NCBI RefSeq assembly: GCF_000378465.1
Contig: NZ_KB899912.1
Location: forward strand, 170,849 to 234,848
Length of the DNA stretch: 64,000 nucleotides
Direction of reading: 5' to 3'
Origin: Elioraea tepidiphila DSM 17972
Lineage (GTDB): Bacteria; Pseudomonadota; Alphaproteobacteria; Acetobacterales; Acetobacteraceae
Made by a program: the position numbers and the translations under genes. The stretch's first letter is position 1. The number at the start of each line of letters is the position of its first letter. Of the stretch, positions 45,779-55,992 are shown one piece after another. The notes below the pieces were generated by a model, which made no database searches, was not told the DNA's origin, and saw only the letters and a program-made list of their open reading frames with translations.

Positions 45779-47101
45779 TCAGGCCGGCTCCGCGCGGATC
45801 GCCCGGTCGAGCGTCTCGGTGATCCGATCGACATGCGCCCGCTCGATCGTCAGCGGCGGCGAGAGTGCCACGATGTCGCCGGTGACGCGCACCAGCAGCC
45901 CGTCGTCGAAGCAGCGATGGAACACCTTCATCGCGCGCTCGGTCGGGCGGCCCTCGCGCGGCTGGAGCTCGATGCCGGCGATCAGGCCGATGTCACGCAC
46001 ATCCACCACGCCCGTGGAGCCGCCGAGGCCGTGCACCGCCTCCTGCCAATAGGGCTGAAGGTCGCGCACGCGCCCGGCGAGATCCTCCTCGCGGTGGATG
46101 CGGATCGCCGCGATCGCGGCCGCGCAGGCGAGCGGATGGCCGGAATAGGTGTAGCCGTGGAAGAACTCGATCCCGCCCGGCACGCCGTTCACCACCGTGT
46201 CGTACACCGCGTCGGCGCAGGCGACCGCGCCCATCGGCACGGCGGCGTTGGTCAGCCCCTTCGCCATGGTCATGATGTCCGGCACGACGCCGAAATGGTC
46301 AGCGGCGAAGCCCGAGCCCAGGCGCGAGAAGCCCGTGATCACCTCGTCGAAGATCAGCAGGATACCGTGCTTCGTGCAGAGCTCGCGCAGCCGCCTGAGA
46401 TACCCCTTGGGTGGCACCAGCACGCCGGTGGAGCCCGCGACCGGCTCGACGATCACGGCGGCGATGGTGTCGCCGTGCAGCTTGACGAGGTCCTCCAGCG
46501 CATCCGCGAGATGCGCCCCCCACTCGGGCTCGCCGCGGCTGAACGCCTGATGCTGGGGCGCGTGGGTGTGGGGCAGGTGATCGACGAACGGCAGCTGCGC
46601 GCCGAACTGGCGGCGATTGGCGACGATGCCGCCCACGCTCATGCCGCCGAAGCCGCAGCCGTGATAGCCGCGCTCGCGCCCGATCAGGCGCACGCGCTGC
46701 CCCTCGCCGCGCGCGCGGTGATAGGCGAGCGCCATCTTCAGCGCGGTATCGGCCGCCTCGCTGCCGGAGTTGGTCCAGAACACCCGGTCGATCCCGTCGG
46801 GCAGGAACTCGGCCAGCACGGCGGCCGCCTCGAAGGCGATCGGGTGGCCCATCTGGAAGGTGGGCGCGAAGTCCATCTCGTCGGCCTGGCGCTTGATCGC
46901 CTCGGCGATCTCGCGGCGGCCATGACCGGCGTTGACGCACCAGAGCCCGGCCGTGCCGTCGAGCACCTCGCGGCCCTCGGGCGTGTAGTAGTGCACGCCC
47001 TCGGCCCGCGCGAGGAGGCGCGGCGTCGCCTTGTAGGCGCGGTTCGCCGTGTAGGGCATCCAGAAGGCGTCGAGATTGTTCGGGCGGAGCGTGACGTTCA
47101 T
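45779..47101 (-). CDS. Class III omega-aminotransferase (omega-amino acid:pyruvate type)
   Basis: PLP enzyme that moves an amino group from beta-alanine or another omega-amine to pyruvate. The 440-residue product has the PLP lysine K281 (MTMAKGLTN), partner D252 (LIFDEVITGF) and the pyruvate-transaminase start FWMPYTANRAYKATPRLL, with TNSGSEAADTALKMALAYHRARGEG. ATG 47101 has GGAGGG 5 bp upstream. It is 61 bp downstream of an amidase gene, so release of an omega-amine from an amide followed by transamination is plausible. Confidence 0.92.
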   Translation of the reverse strand: MNVTLRPNNLDAFWMPYTANRAYKATPRLLARAEGVHYYTPEGREVLDGTAGLWCVNAGHGRREIAEAIKRQADEMDFAPTFQMGHPIAFEAAAVLAEFLPDGIDRVFWTNSGSEAADTALKMALAYHRARGEGQRVRLIGRERGYHGCGFGGMSVGGIVANRRQFGAQLPFVDHLPHTHAPQHQAFSRGEPEWGAHLADALEDLVKLHGDTIAAVIVEPVAGSTGVLVPPKGYLRRLRELCTKHGILLIFDEVITGFSRLGSGFAADHFGVVPDIMTMAKGLTNAAVPMGAVACADAVYDTVVNGVPGGIEFFHGYTYSGHPLACAAAIAAIRIHREEDLAGRVRDLQPYWQEAVHGLGGSTGVVDVRDIGLIAGIELQPREGRPTERAMKVFHRCFDDGLLVRVTGDIVALSPPLTIERAHVDRITETLDRAIRAEPA

Positions 47102-47162
47102 CGGGGCCCTCCTTGGCCGAGGCGGGGCAAGGTGGCACCGGCGTTCCGGCCGGGCAAGCGCC

Positions 47163-48350
47163 TCAACCGAAGGCGAGCGCCGCGCGCAGCAGCAGGGCGT
47201 CGTTGCCCGGCGCGGCGATCAGCGAGAGCCCGACCGGCAGGCCGTCCACCTCGGCGAGCGGCAGGCTCACCTGCGGCGCCTGCGCGGAGCCCGCGATGCA
47301 GGTGAGTGTGCCGGCGCGCGTCCTGAGCGGCCACATGAGCCGGCGCGGCAGGTCGCGCGGTGGCGCCGGGAACGGCGTGGTCGGGATCGCGATCACGCCG
47401 TCCGCGCCGCACAGCGTGGCAAGCCGCGCGGCATGACGGCGGCGGCGCTCCATCGCCGGGCCGCGCCGGTCGCGCGCGATCGCCGCACCGCCGGCAAACC
47501 CGGCGGCCACCTCCCAGGCGAGACGCGGGTTCTCGGCATCGAGCCAGGGCGCGAAGGTGTCGTAGGCCTCGCGCGCCTGCAGCGTGCCGTGATTGGCGAA
47601 CAGCGGCCCCAGCCCCTCGGGCGCGACGTCGATCCGCTCGACCCGTCCGATCGCCGCGGCGATGCGCTCGAGCGGCGCCCGCAGCGCGGCGGCGACCGCA
47701 CCGTCGGCGAAGGCGAAGGCATCCTCGGCGATCAGCAGCCGCGCCGGCGGGTGTGCGGCGGGCGGGCGGCGCAGGAGCACCTCGCCCACGCGCGCGAAGG
47801 TGGCGGCATCGCGCGCGAACCAGCCGACCGTGTCGAACAGCGGCGATTGCGGGATCACACCGTCCATCGGGATCGCGCCCACACTCGGCCGCATGCCGTA
47901 GAGGCCGCAGAACGAGGCGGGCACGCGCAGCGACCCGCCGGTGTCCGTGCCGAGGGCGATGTCGGCGAGGCCGCCGGCCACCGCGGCGGCCGAGCCGGAC
48001 GACGACCCGCCCGGCACGCGGCCCGGCGCGCGCGGATTCACCGGGATGCCGTAGTGGCGGTTCTCCCCCATCAGGCCGCGGCTCACCTCGTCGGTGATGG
48101 TCTTGCCGATCACCGCCGCGCCGGCCGCGCGCAGCGCCGCCACCGCCCAGGCATCGGACTTCGCGGGCGCGCGCGCGCTTGGCCAGTCCGGCGTGGAGCC
48201 CGCGGTCGGCGCGCCCTCGATATCGAACAGGTCCTTCACCGCGAGCGTCAGCCCCGCGAGCGGGCCATCGCCGGTCGGCGGACGGCGGCAATCGAGCCCG
48301 GGGACGAAGGCGCCGAGCCTGTCCTCCGGCGGGGGCGGGATGGCGGACAT
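47163..48350 (-). CDS. Amidase signature-family hydrolase
   Basis: Hydrolyses an amide bond with a Ser-cis-Ser-Lys triad: K39 (LAVKDLFD), the cis-Ser in the PGGSSSGSAAAVA loop (about S116), and nucleophile S140 (GTDTGGSLRVPASF). The 395-residue length is short for GatA-type enzymes and typical of AtzF/aryl-amidase-like members. No signal peptide. It lies upstream of the omega-aminotransferase on the same strand. Divergent, with a 50-bp gap, from the GST gene. Substrate unknown. Confidence 0.92.
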   Translation of the reverse strand: MSAIPPPPEDRLGAFVPGLDCRRPPTGDGPLAGLTLAVKDLFDIEGAPTAGSTPDWPSARAPAKSDAWAVAALRAAGAAVIGKTITDEVSRGLMGENRHYGIPVNPRAPGRVPGGSSSGSAAAVAGGLADIALGTDTGGSLRVPASFCGLYGMRPSVGAIPMDGVIPQSPLFDTVGWFARDAATFARVGEVLLRRPPAAHPPARLLIAEDAFAFADGAVAAALRAPLERIAAAIGRVERIDVAPEGLGPLFANHGTLQAREAYDTFAPWLDAENPRLAWEVAAGFAGGAAIARDRRGPAMERRRRHAARLATLCGADGVIAIPTTPFPAPPRDLPRRLMWPLRTRAGTLTCIAGSAQAPQVSLPLAEVDGLPVGLSLIAAPGNDALLLRAALAFG

Positions 48351-48400
48351 GGCGCGAGCGTGGCACCGTCCGCCGCGTCGCTCAACGTGGGAACAGGTGG

Positions 48401-49078
48401 ATGGCAGACGGAACGCTCTGGATCGGCACGAAGATGCTGTCGTCGTGGTCGCTGCGCGGCTGGCTCGCGGTGCATCTGGCCGGGCTCGATGTCGCGGAGA
48501 TGGTGATCGGTCTCGACCAGCCCGACTCGGCGGCGCGCATCCGCGCGGTCTCGCCCGGCGGCACCGTGCCGTGCCTCGCGCACAAGGGGGCGCTGGTGTG
48601 GGAGAGCATCGCGATCGCCGAGTACTGCGCCGAGCTGGCCCCCGGGCTGTGGCCGACCGAGCGCCGCGCGCGGGCGCATGCGCGCGCGATCGCCGCCGAG
48701 ATGCATGCCGGGTTCCGCGGCCTGCGGAGCGCGATGTGGATGAACATCGATCCCGCCTTCGCCGCCCGCGCCGCGGGCAGGCAGCGCACGCCCGAGGCCC
48801 TGGCCGACATCGCCCGCATCGAGGCGCTCTGGCGCGACACCCGCATGCGCTTCGGCGAGGGCGGGCCGTATCTGTTCGGCGCCGACTTCACGCTGGCTGA
48901 CGCGATGTACGCCCCGGTGACCACGCGCTTCACCACCTGGCGCCCCGAGCTCGCCGCGGAGTCCTGGGCCTATGTCGAGGCGGTGCAGGCGCACCCGCTG
49001 ATGCGGCGCTGGTTCGCCGAGGCCGCGGCCGAGCCCGACGCCTGGAAAACCCCCAAGTACTTCACGGTGCCGGCATGA
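48401..49078 (+). CDS. Glutathione S-transferase family protein
   Basis: A 225-residue protein with a thioredoxin-like N-domain (LWIGTKMLSSWSLRGWLAVHLAGLD) in which S14/S15 is the expected glutathione-activating residue, the cis-Pro/GSH loop VSPGGTVPCLA, and ESIAIAEYCAEL before an all-helical C-domain containing FTLADAMYAPVTTRF. Most like the maleylacetoacetate isomerase/zeta-type or stress GSTs of bacteria. Overlaps the next gene by ATGA. Confidence 0.9.
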   Translation: MADGTLWIGTKMLSSWSLRGWLAVHLAGLDVAEMVIGLDQPDSAARIRAVSPGGTVPCLAHKGALVWESIAIAEYCAELAPGLWPTERRARAHARAIAAEMHAGFRGLRSAMWMNIDPAFAARAAGRQRTPEALADIARIEALWRDTRMRFGEGGPYLFGADFTLADAMYAPVTTRFTTWRPELAAESWAYVEAVQAHPLMRRWFAEAAAEPDAWKTPKYFTVPA

Positions 49079-49902
49079 GCGCCTCCGCCCTCGACCATGT
49101 CGGCATCGCCGGCCCCGATCTCGACGCGCTTCGCATCGCCTATGAGCGGCTCGGGTTCCGCCTGACGCCGCGGGCCCAGCACCATGCGCCGGGATCCGAT
49201 CTCGTCGTCCGGCCGATCGGCACCGGCAACCACTGCGCGATGCTGCGCGAGGGCTATCTCGAACTGATCGCGCTGATCGATCCGGCCCTGCCCTCCAACA
49301 CGCTCGACCGGTTCCTCGCGCGCTATCACGGTCTGCACATCATCGCCTTCGAGATCGAGGATCCGGAGGCGGAACTCGCGCGGCTGCGCGAGGCCGGCAT
49401 CGCGATCCCGGGCGTGGCGTGGCTGGAACGCCCGATCGAGGCCCAGGGCGGGACCGCGACCGCGCGCTTCGCCCGGCTGCCGATGCCGGAAGCACCGGAG
49501 GGGCGCATCCAGTTGATCCGCCACCTCACGCCCGAACTCCTTTGGCAACCGCACCTCCTCGATCATCCGAACCATGCCGTCGCGCTGGAGGAGGTCGCCT
49601 TGGTGGTCGCCGACCCGGCCGCCTCGGCCGACCGCTTCGCGCGGCTTGTCGGCGTCGCGGCGACCCCCGTCGCGGACGGGCTCGTGATCTCGCTGCCGCG
49701 GGGCAGGGTCCGCTTCACCTCGGGCGAGCCCTATCCGGGCGTGGTCGCCCCCAGCCTGCCCTTCATCGCGGGGGTGACGATCCGCACCGATGACGGCGGA
49801 GCCGCGATCCGGCGCATCGCCGGCGCGGCCGGGCGCGAGACCGCGGACGGGTTCCTGGTGCCGCCTGCCGAGGCCGGCGGGGCGGCGCTCACGTTCCGGT
49901 GA
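49075..49902 (+). CDS. VOC (glyoxalase-like) protein
   Basis: Metal-dependent dioxygenase/isomerase fold of 275 residues with two beta-alpha-beta-beta-beta modules: LDHVGIAGPDLDALRIAYERLGFRLTPRAQH (6-36), then LEEVALVVADPAASADRFARLVGV in the second half. H8 is a metal-ligand candidate; the pairing is not enough to name a substrate. It shares 4-bp overlaps with the GST and methyltransferase genes, so all three are one transcription unit. Confidence 0.85.
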   Translation: MSASALDHVGIAGPDLDALRIAYERLGFRLTPRAQHHAPGSDLVVRPIGTGNHCAMLREGYLELIALIDPALPSNTLDRFLARYHGLHIIAFEIEDPEAELARLREAGIAIPGVAWLERPIEAQGGTATARFARLPMPEAPEGRIQLIRHLTPELLWQPHLLDHPNHAVALEEVALVVADPAASADRFARLVGVAATPVADGLVISLPRGRVRFTSGEPYPGVVAPSLPFIAGVTIRTDDGGAAIRRIAGAAGRETADGFLVPPAEAGGAALTFR

Positions 49903-50651
49903 CGACGCCGGCCGCGATCGCGCGCTCGGTCGCGATCTACTGGGGGAACGCGCAGCGGCGCGCGGCACTCGATCGCTGGTACCGCCGCTTCGTCCGTCCG
50001 GCGAGCCTCGCCTTCGATGTCGGCGCGCATGTCGGCGACCGTACCGCCTGTTTCCGCCGGCTCGGCGCGCGCGTCGTCGCGGTGGAGCCGCAGCCCGTGC
50101 TCGCGCGCTTCCTGCGCCGCCGTTTCGGCACGGATCCGGCCGTCACCCTTGTCCCGCAGGCGGTGGGCGCCCGGCCGGGTCGGGTCGTGCTGCATGTGAA
50201 CGACGCCAACCCGACTGTGAGCACGGCCTCCGCCGCGTTCCTGCGCGCGGCCGCGGACGCCCCGGGCTGGCAGGGCCAGCGCTGGACGCGCCGCCTCGCC
50301 GTGCAAGGGACGACCCTTGCTGCGCTGGTCGACCGCCACGGCACGCCGGACTTCATCAAGATCGATGTCGAGGGGCTGGAGGCGGAGGTGCTGGCCGGGC
50401 TGCATCGGCCGGTGGCGGCGCTCAGCTTCGAGTTCACCACGATCCAGCGCGACGTCGCGCAGGCGGCGCTCGCCCGTCTCGCCGCGCTCGGCTATCGCGA
50501 CTTCAATGCCTCGCTCGGCGAGAGCCTGCGCTTCGCCCTGCCCGGCGCGGTCGGTGCGGCAACGATGCGCGCCTGGATCGAGGGGCTGCCGATCGAGGCC
50601 AACAGCGGCGACATCTACGCGAGCCTCACGCCGCGCGCGCTTGCGGGCTGA
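49899..50651 (+). CDS. FkbM-family SAM-dependent methyltransferase
   Basis: A 250-residue soluble methyltransferase. SAM-binding motif I is LAFDVGAHVGDRTA (38-51), with VVAVEPQPVLARFLRRRFG following and the family helix DFIKIDVEGLEAEVLAGL about 150-167. Typical substrates are sugar hydroxyls or other small molecules in surface-polysaccharide or secondary-metabolite routes. GTG start overlapping the VOC gene stop. Its last 26 bp overlap, tail to tail, the OpgH-like gene. Confidence 0.88.
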   Translation: MTTPAAIARSVAIYWGNAQRRAALDRWYRRFVRPASLAFDVGAHVGDRTACFRRLGARVVAVEPQPVLARFLRRRFGTDPAVTLVPQAVGARPGRVVLHVNDANPTVSTASAAFLRAAADAPGWQGQRWTRRLAVQGTTLAALVDRHGTPDFIKIDVEGLEAEVLAGLHRPVAALSFEFTTIQRDVAQAALARLAALGYRDFNASLGESLRFALPGAVGAATMRAWIEGLPIEANSGDIYASLTPRALAG

Positions 50652-52332
50652 GCAGTTTCGGGAAGGGCGAGGCGGGGTCGTGCTCCTCGGGGATCGCGCC
50701 GATCCCTGCGCGCACCAGGCGCACACCGAGGGCGGGGTCGGCGGTGAGCACGCAATAGGGCGCCGCCAGCACCGCCCCTGCGAGCAGCGGCAGCGCCCAG
50801 AGGAACGCGGTCCAGCCGGCGAGCGCGAAACCCACGAGCAGGGCCACGCCCGCAAGCGTGTGCCACCACAGCGCGCGGAGCGCGACGCCCACCGGCACGC
50901 GGCGGTCCTCGCGCCGCTGCGGCGCCCAGCCGACGCGCCGCCCGAGCGCCATCGCCGCCATCTCCACCGTCTGGTTCAGCGCCGAGATCGGCACCAGAAG
51001 CAGATAGAACACGAACTCGACCGCGACCCCCGCGGCGAAGCGCCCCCCACCGCCCCAGGCCGCGCGCGCCGCCGGCTTGAGCGCCACCTCGAGCGCGCCC
51101 AGCAGCTTCGGCGCGAAGAACAGCAGGGCGAACAGGATGGTCGCCGCGACCCCCGAGCCGGCATCGACCACCGCGCGCGGATCGGCATCGAGCGCGTTGA
51201 CCAACGCAGCCACCGCCATCGCCGCCACGATCGGCGACCAGAGGAACAGCAGGATGGCGAGGACGAGCTGGATGCGGCCCATCCACGAGAACACGGGCAG
51301 GCGCAGCAGCGCGAAATACTGGAGATTGCCCGCCATCCAGCGCACATCGCGGCGCATGAACTCGAGCAAGCTGGGCGGGTTCGCCTCGTAGGAGCCCTGC
51401 TCCAGGGGATCGAGCCGCACCTCCCACCCGGCGCCGCGCAGCAGCGCCGCCTCCACCTGGTCGTGGCTGAGGATGCGCGCTCCGTTCGGCAGCACGGGAA
51501 GCTCCGCGTGGTCGCGGAACGGGGCGATGCGGATGATGGCGTTGTGGCCCCAGTACGGCCCGTCCGGCCCCTGCCACCAGGCGATCCCGGCGGCGTAAGC
51601 GCGCATCCCGTGGCGCATGCCGAACTGAAAGAGCCGCGGGAACACGGCAGCGGTCGGCTGCGCGACGATCAGGGTCTGGATCAGCGCCACGGTCGGGTTC
51701 TGCTGCATCAGGCGCGCGAGCCTGAGCACGCACTCGGCCGTCATGACGCTGTCGGCATCGAGGGTGATCATCGCCTCGAAGCCGGCGCTGCGGTTCTGCA
51801 CGAACTCCATCACGTTGCCGGCCTTGAAGCCCTCGTTGGACTCGCGCCGGCGGTAGTGCAGACGCTGCGGGTGCGCGAGGCCGGCACGGAACGCCTCGAC
51901 CGCCTCGGCCTCCGTCGCCGCGAGATCCCGATCCTGCGTGTCGGAAAGCACGAACAGGGCGAAGCGATCCCCCACGCCGCGCGCATCGAGGGCCGCGAGC
52001 AGCGGCCCGACGCGCGCGAGCACCGCTTCGGTGTCCTCGTTGCGGATACAGACCAAAAGCGCGGTGCGCAGCGTCAACGTCGCGTCGGGATCGAAGCGCG
52101 CATCGGGCCAGACCACGCGCAACGGGTCGCGCCCGGCCATGAGCACGGCGAAGCCGACGATCGCCGAGCCGCCGAGCGTCGCGATCCAGGGGCTGACCGC
52201 GGCGGCGAGGACCCAGATCAGCGCCTCGGCGACGGTCCAGCCGCCGGCGCCGAGCGCGCGCCACAGCAGCGCGAGCGGGATCGCGCAGCAGGCCAGCACG
52301 AGAGCGAGGTAGGCGAGGCGGCGAAACCACAT
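50626..52332 (-). CDS. opgH: Glucans biosynthesis glucosyltransferase, OpgH/MdoH-like
   Basis: Inner-membrane family-2 glycosyltransferase of 568 residues that would make beta-glucan backbones from UDP-glucose. Two N-terminal helices (4-25, 38-66) are followed by the catalytic domain with FVLSDTQD, DAD (192-194), catalytic HDQVE (D291) and RRDVRW (R328-W332, the (Q/R)xxRW motif), then a C-terminal bundle of helices. E. coli OpgH is longer, with a longer N-terminal region missing here. No opgG is nearby. It starts 34 bp after the tctA stop on the same strand. Confidence 0.88.
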   Translation of the reverse strand: MWFRRLAYLALVLACCAIPLALLWRALGAGGWTVAEALIWVLAAAVSPWIATLGGSAIVGFAVLMAGRDPLRVVWPDARFDPDATLTLRTALLVCIRNEDTEAVLARVGPLLAALDARGVGDRFALFVLSDTQDRDLAATEAEAVEAFRAGLAHPQRLHYRRRESNEGFKAGNVMEFVQNRSAGFEAMITLDADSVMTAECVLRLARLMQQNPTVALIQTLIVAQPTAAVFPRLFQFGMRHGMRAYAAGIAWWQGPDGPYWGHNAIIRIAPFRDHAELPVLPNGARILSHDQVEAALLRGAGWEVRLDPLEQGSYEANPPSLLEFMRRDVRWMAGNLQYFALLRLPVFSWMGRIQLVLAILLFLWSPIVAAMAVAALVNALDADPRAVVDAGSGVAATILFALLFFAPKLLGALEVALKPAARAAWGGGGRFAAGVAVEFVFYLLLVPISALNQTVEMAAMALGRRVGWAPQRREDRRVPVGVALRALWWHTLAGVALLVGFALAGWTAFLWALPLLAGAVLAAPYCVLTADPALGVRLVRAGIGAIPEEHDPASPFPKLLSPQARAA

Positions 52333-52366
52333 CAGCGCAGGGTCTGCCGCGCGAACGTGGCGAGGA

Positions 52367-53866
52367 TCAGGCAGACGCCCGGCGGGTCATGACAACCGCC
52401 CGCCAGACCGCGGGCCCGCCGGCGAGCGCCAACGCGATGGTCAGAAAGACCGCAGAGATCGGGCGCGTCACGAAGGTCGTCCAGTCGCCCTGGCTGATCG
52501 TCAACGCCTGACGGAATGCCTGTTCGGCAAGAGGCCCGAGGATCATGCCAATCACGGCGGGCGCCACCGGAAAGTCGTAGCGCTTCATCAGCATTCCGAC
52601 CACCCCGACCGCATACATCACCAACAGGTCGATCACCGAGTTCGACACGCCGTACGCGCCGATCGTCGCGAACACCAGGATGCCGGCATAGAGTTGCGGT
52701 TGCGGGATCTTCAGGATCCTCACCCAAAGCCCGATCAGCGGCAGGTTCAGCACCAGCAGCATCAGGTTGCCGACATAGAGGCTGGCGATCAGGCCCCAGA
52801 TCAGCTCGGCCTGGTTCACGAACAGGAGCGGCCCCGGCTGGATGCCGTAGGATTGGAATGCCGACAGCATGATCGCGGCCGTGACGCTGGTCGGCAGGCC
52901 AAGGGTGAGCATCGGCATGAGAACGCCGGCAGCGGCGGCGTTGTTGGCGGCCTCGGGCCCGGCCACGCCCTCGATCGCACCCTGGCCGAATTGCTGCGGC
53001 TGACGCGAGAGCTTCTTCTCCATGAAGTAGGACAGGAAGGTCGGCAGTTCCGATCCGCCCGCCGGGATCGCACCGAACGGGAAGCCGATGCAGGCGCCAC
53101 GGAGCCAGGGCTTCCAGGAGCGCGCCCAGTCCTCGCGCGAGAGCCAAAGCGAGCCGGAGAGCGGCAGGATCTCGTCCTCGCCGTGCTTGCGCCGCGTCGC
53201 GAGGTGCAGCGTCTCCGCCACCGCGAACAGCCCGACCGCGACGATCGTCACCTCGATCCCGTCGAGGAACTCGATCATGCCGAAGGTGAAGCGCGGCTGG
53301 CCGGTCTGCAGGTCCACCCCCACGACCCCCAGCAAGAGGCCCAGGAACAGCGTCGTCAGCCCGCGCAGAACCGAAGCGCCCAGCACAGACGAGACCGCGA
53401 CGAAGGCGATCACCATCAGGCTGAAATACTCCGCCGGCCCGAGCCGCAGCGCGAGCTCGACCACGATCGGCGCGAAGAAGGTCAGCGCAATCGTCGCGAT
53501 CGTGCCGGCGACGAAGCTGCCGATCGCAGCCGTCGCAAGCGCCGGTCCCGCGCGGCCGCGCCGCGCCATCTGGAACCCCTCCAGCGCCGTGATGATGGTT
53601 GCGCTCTCGCCCGGCGTGTTGAGCAGGATCGACGTGGTCGAGCCGCCATACATCGCACCGTAATAGACGCCGGCGAACAGGATGAAGGCTGAGGTCGCCG
53701 GCACCTGGAAGGTGATCGGCAGCAGAAGTGCAACCGTCAGGGCGGGACCAATCCCCGGCAGGACACCAACCGCGGTGCCGAGGAAGCAGCCTGCGAAGGC
53801 GAACAGCAGATGCGTCGGCGTGAGCGCGGTCGCGAAGCCGCCGGCCAGCGCCGTCAGCGTTTCCAT
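52367..53866 (-). CDS. tctA: Tripartite tricarboxylate transporter permease, TctA family
   Basis: Large membrane subunit of a TTT transporter, taking up citrate-like di/tricarboxylates or related acids. The 499-residue product has the TctA signatures [18 protein letters not shown] (38-55) and [16 protein letters not shown] (68-83), and later [24 protein letters not shown]. Eleven to twelve hydrophobic helices by inspection. It is 5 bp downstream of tctB, in order tctC-tctB-tctA on the minus strand. Confidence 0.94.
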   Translation of the reverse strand: METLTALAGGFATALTPTHLLFAFAGCFLGTAVGVLPGIGPALTVALLLPITFQVPATSAFILFAGVYYGAMYGGSTTSILLNTPGESATIITALEGFQMARRGRAGPALATAAIGSFVAGTIATIALTFFAPIVVELALRLGPAEYFSLMVIAFVAVSSVLGASVLRGLTTLFLGLLLGVVGVDLQTGQPRFTFGMIEFLDGIEVTIVAVGLFAVAETLHLATRRKHGEDEILPLSGSLWLSREDWARSWKPWLRGACIGFPFGAIPAGGSELPTFLSYFMEKKLSRQPQQFGQGAIEGVAGPEAANNAAAAGVLMPMLTLGLPTSVTAAIMLSAFQSYGIQPGPLLFVNQAELIWGLIASLYVGNLMLLVLNLPLIGLWVRILKIPQPQLYAGILVFATIGAYGVSNSVIDLLVMYAVGVVGMLMKRYDFPVAPAVIGMILGPLAEQAFRQALTISQGDWTTFVTRPISAVFLTIALALAGGPAVWRAVVMTRRASA

Positions 53867-53871
53867 CGCGG

Positions 53872-54342
53872 TTAGATGATCCCCTCCAGAATGCCGGCGC
53901 CGATGTTCACGCCGAGCAGCTTCTCGAAGCCGAGATACGACGTCAGCGCCACGACCGCGCCGATCAGCGCGTCGCGACCGGGACGGGTGCTGCCGAACCC
54001 CCGGGCAACGCAGACGAACATCGCGGTTGCGGCGAAGACGAAGCCGAGCGTGCCGATGAAGGCGACATTCGCGGCAAGCCCGGCCGCCACCCACGCGAGG
54101 CTGCCCCAGTCGACCGGGAGCTGAGCCCCGACACCCGCGAACCCGCCGCGCAAGGCCTGCGCCAGCAGGACCAGCGACAACGCCAGGAGACCCGCCGACG
54201 CGATCCATGGGAACAGCGTCGGGCCCACGCGGGCGTAGATCGGCGAGACCGGGATGACCGCGGTCTGCCAGATCGACAGCACCGCGAGCGCGACCAGGCA
54301 GCCGGCGACCGCAACCTCGCCTGCCCTGGGACGGGAGCGCAC
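53872..54342 (-). CDS. tctB: Tripartite tricarboxylate transporter small permease, TctB family
   Basis: Small four-helix membrane subunit of 156 residues, with hydrophobic segments at about 12-28, 43-62, 77-100 and 125-147. The GTG at 54342 (product start [16 protein letters not shown]) is the best start: it lies 5 bp past the tctC stop and leaves a normal N-terminus. A CTG at 54351, which would overlap tctC, cannot be excluded. Longer extensions would run inside tctC and are rejected. Confidence 0.82.
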   Translation of the reverse strand: MRSRPRAGEVAVAGCLVALAVLSIWQTAVIPVSPIYARVGPTLFPWIASAGLLALSLVLLAQALRGGFAGVGAQLPVDWGSLAWVAAGLAANVAFIGTLGFVFAATAMFVCVARGFGSTRPGRDALIGAVVALTSYLGFEKLLGVNIGAGILEGII

Positions 54343-54347
54343 GGCCG

Positions 54348-55319
54348 TCAGGCCAGCCCGAGATCCTTGAGAACGCTCTCGGTCGCGGTGATGTCGCGCT
54401 TGAGATATTCGGCGAACGCATCGCCGGTGAGGAAGGCGTCCGCCCAGACGCGCGCGCGCAGGGTCTCCTTCCATTGCGGCGTGGCGTGCACGGCAACCAT
54501 GAGATCGATCAGCGCCTGGCGCTGCGCGGCGGTGATGCCGGGCCCGGCGAACACGCCGCGCCAGTTCGCGGCCGTGACGTCCAGCCCCAGTTCCTTCAGC
54601 GTCGGGATGTCCGTGCCCTCGATGCGCCGTTCGCCGCTCGTCGCGAGCGCGCGCATCCGCCCCGCCTTGATCTGCTCGGCGAACTCGGAGTAGCCGCTGA
54701 TCCCGGCGCTGACCTGGCCGCCCAGGATGGCAGCGTTCGCCGGCCCGCCGCCGGCGAAGGCGACGTAGGACGCCTCGCGCGGGTTGCGGCCGAGCGCCTT
54801 AAGGATCAGTCCGAGCAGGATGTGGTCGGTACCGCCGGCCGAGCCGCCGCCGACCGGTACGCCGCCCGGGTTGGCCTTCAGCTTCGCCTCGAGGTCTTGC
54901 CATGTCCGGATGTCCGAGGTGGCGGGCACCACGATCACGCCCGCCTCCTCCGTCAGGCGGGCGATGGGCTGCACATTGGCGATCGTGATCGGGCTCTTGT
55001 TGGTGATGCCGGCGCCGACCATCACGCTGCCGCCAACCATCAGGGCATTTGGCTGGTTGCGCCGCTGGTTCACGAAGCGCGGTAGGCCCACCATGCCGCC
55101 CGCGCCGCCCACATTCTCGAACTGGAAGCTGCCGACGAGTCCGGCCGCGCGCGCCGCCTGCTCGATCGCCCGGCCCGTGCCGTCCCACCCGCCGCCCGGG
55201 CCGGCGGGGATGAACATGAAGATCGACTCGAAGCGCTGCTGTGCGACCGCTGGGCGAAGTGTGAGCGCAGCGGGCAGCAACGCGGCAGCCGCGAGCAGCG
55301 ACCTGCGGGACGTGGACAT
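54348..55319 (-). CDS. tctC: Tripartite tricarboxylate transporter solute-binding protein (Bug/TctC)
   Basis: Periplasmic binding protein of 323 residues. Signal peptide [20 protein letters not shown] with cleavage near AVAQ (about 27). The Bug pattern [21 protein letters not shown] (about 36-56), [17 protein letters not shown] and [23 protein letters not shown] are in the expected order. The ATG is preceded by an AGGAGG-like site. First gene of the tctCBA operon; ligand unknown. Confidence 0.92.
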   Translation of the reverse strand: MSTSRRSLLAAAALLPAALTLRPAVAQQRFESIFMFIPAGPGGGWDGTGRAIEQAARAAGLVGSFQFENVGGAGGMVGLPRFVNQRRNQPNALMVGGSVMVGAGITNKSPITIANVQPIARLTEEAGVIVVPATSDIRTWQDLEAKLKANPGGVPVGGGSAGGTDHILLGLILKALGRNPREASYVAFAGGGPANAAILGGQVSAGISGYSEFAEQIKAGRMRALATSGERRIEGTDIPTLKELGLDVTAANWRGVFAGPGITAAQRQALIDLMVAVHATPQWKETLRARVWADAFLTGDAFAEYLKRDITATESVLKDLGLA

Positions 55320-55497
55320 GGGAGGACCTCCTGGGGAGAGCGATGTGTTTCGGGCACCCTATCCGGCCACCGGGGCGCGAGCAATCCACGCCTCACGGGA
55401 TCGGACACGACTGCAATCGAAGACGCGGATCCGCGAAATCCCGATGAAACGGAGGGCCGCGATGTTCCCGGGCGCGACATTGCAGGAGATCGCCGCC

Positions 55498-55986
55498 ATG
55501 ACCGACAACCGTCTCATTCGCCCGGCGCGTGCCGATGACCTCAAGGGCATCCTCGCGTTCCAGCGCGCCGCGATCGCTGCCATCAACCCGCGCACCTACA
55601 GCGCCGAGGCGCGCGACGCCTGGGCGCGCCTGCCGGCGGCGGGGATGCAGGAGCTGGTCGCGTCCGGGCGCTATCTGGTCGCCGAGATCGGTGCCCGGCT
55701 GGCCGGCGGCGCCGGCTGGGAGCCGCTCGACGAGCCTGACCAGGCGGCGGCCGTGCGCGCCGTGTTCGTGCATCCGGACCTTCATGGGCGCGGGCTCGGG
55801 GCGCGGCTGGTCGGCGCCGTCGAGGCGCTGATCGCGGCCGCCGGACGGCGGCGGATCCTCGTGCCGGCGGCGCTGAATGCCGTCAGTTTCTACCAGCGGC
55901 TCGGTTATGTCGCGAACGAGATGGCGGTCGCAGCACTCGACGGCGCGGACCTGCGCTACCGGCGAATGTGGAAGACGGCGGCCTGA
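55498..55986 (+). CDS. GNAT-family N-acetyltransferase
   Basis: A 162-residue acetyl-CoA-dependent acyltransferase of unknown substrate. The acetyl-CoA motif A is AVRAVFVHPDLHGRGLGARLVGAVEALI (about 82-110), with the phosphate-binding R/GxGxG as RGLGAR, and the C-terminal ALNAVSFYQRLGYVANE is the usual GNAT motif B. ATG 55498 has AGGAG 10 bp upstream, better than an in-frame ATG at 55444. Convergent with the histidine kinase gene (7-bp gap). Confidence 0.88.
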   Translation: MTDNRLIRPARADDLKGILAFQRAAIAAINPRTYSAEARDAWARLPAAGMQELVASGRYLVAEIGARLAGGAGWEPLDEPDQAAAVRAVFVHPDLHGRGLGARLVGAVEALIAAAGRRRILVPAALNAVSFYQRLGYVANEMAVAALDGADLRYRRMWKTAA

Positions 55987-55992
55987 CGCCGC

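Noticed and set aside
53872..54474. Extended tctB start upstream within tctC
   Set aside because: The extra residues are the tctC gene in another frame; GTG 54342 gives a normal membrane protein.
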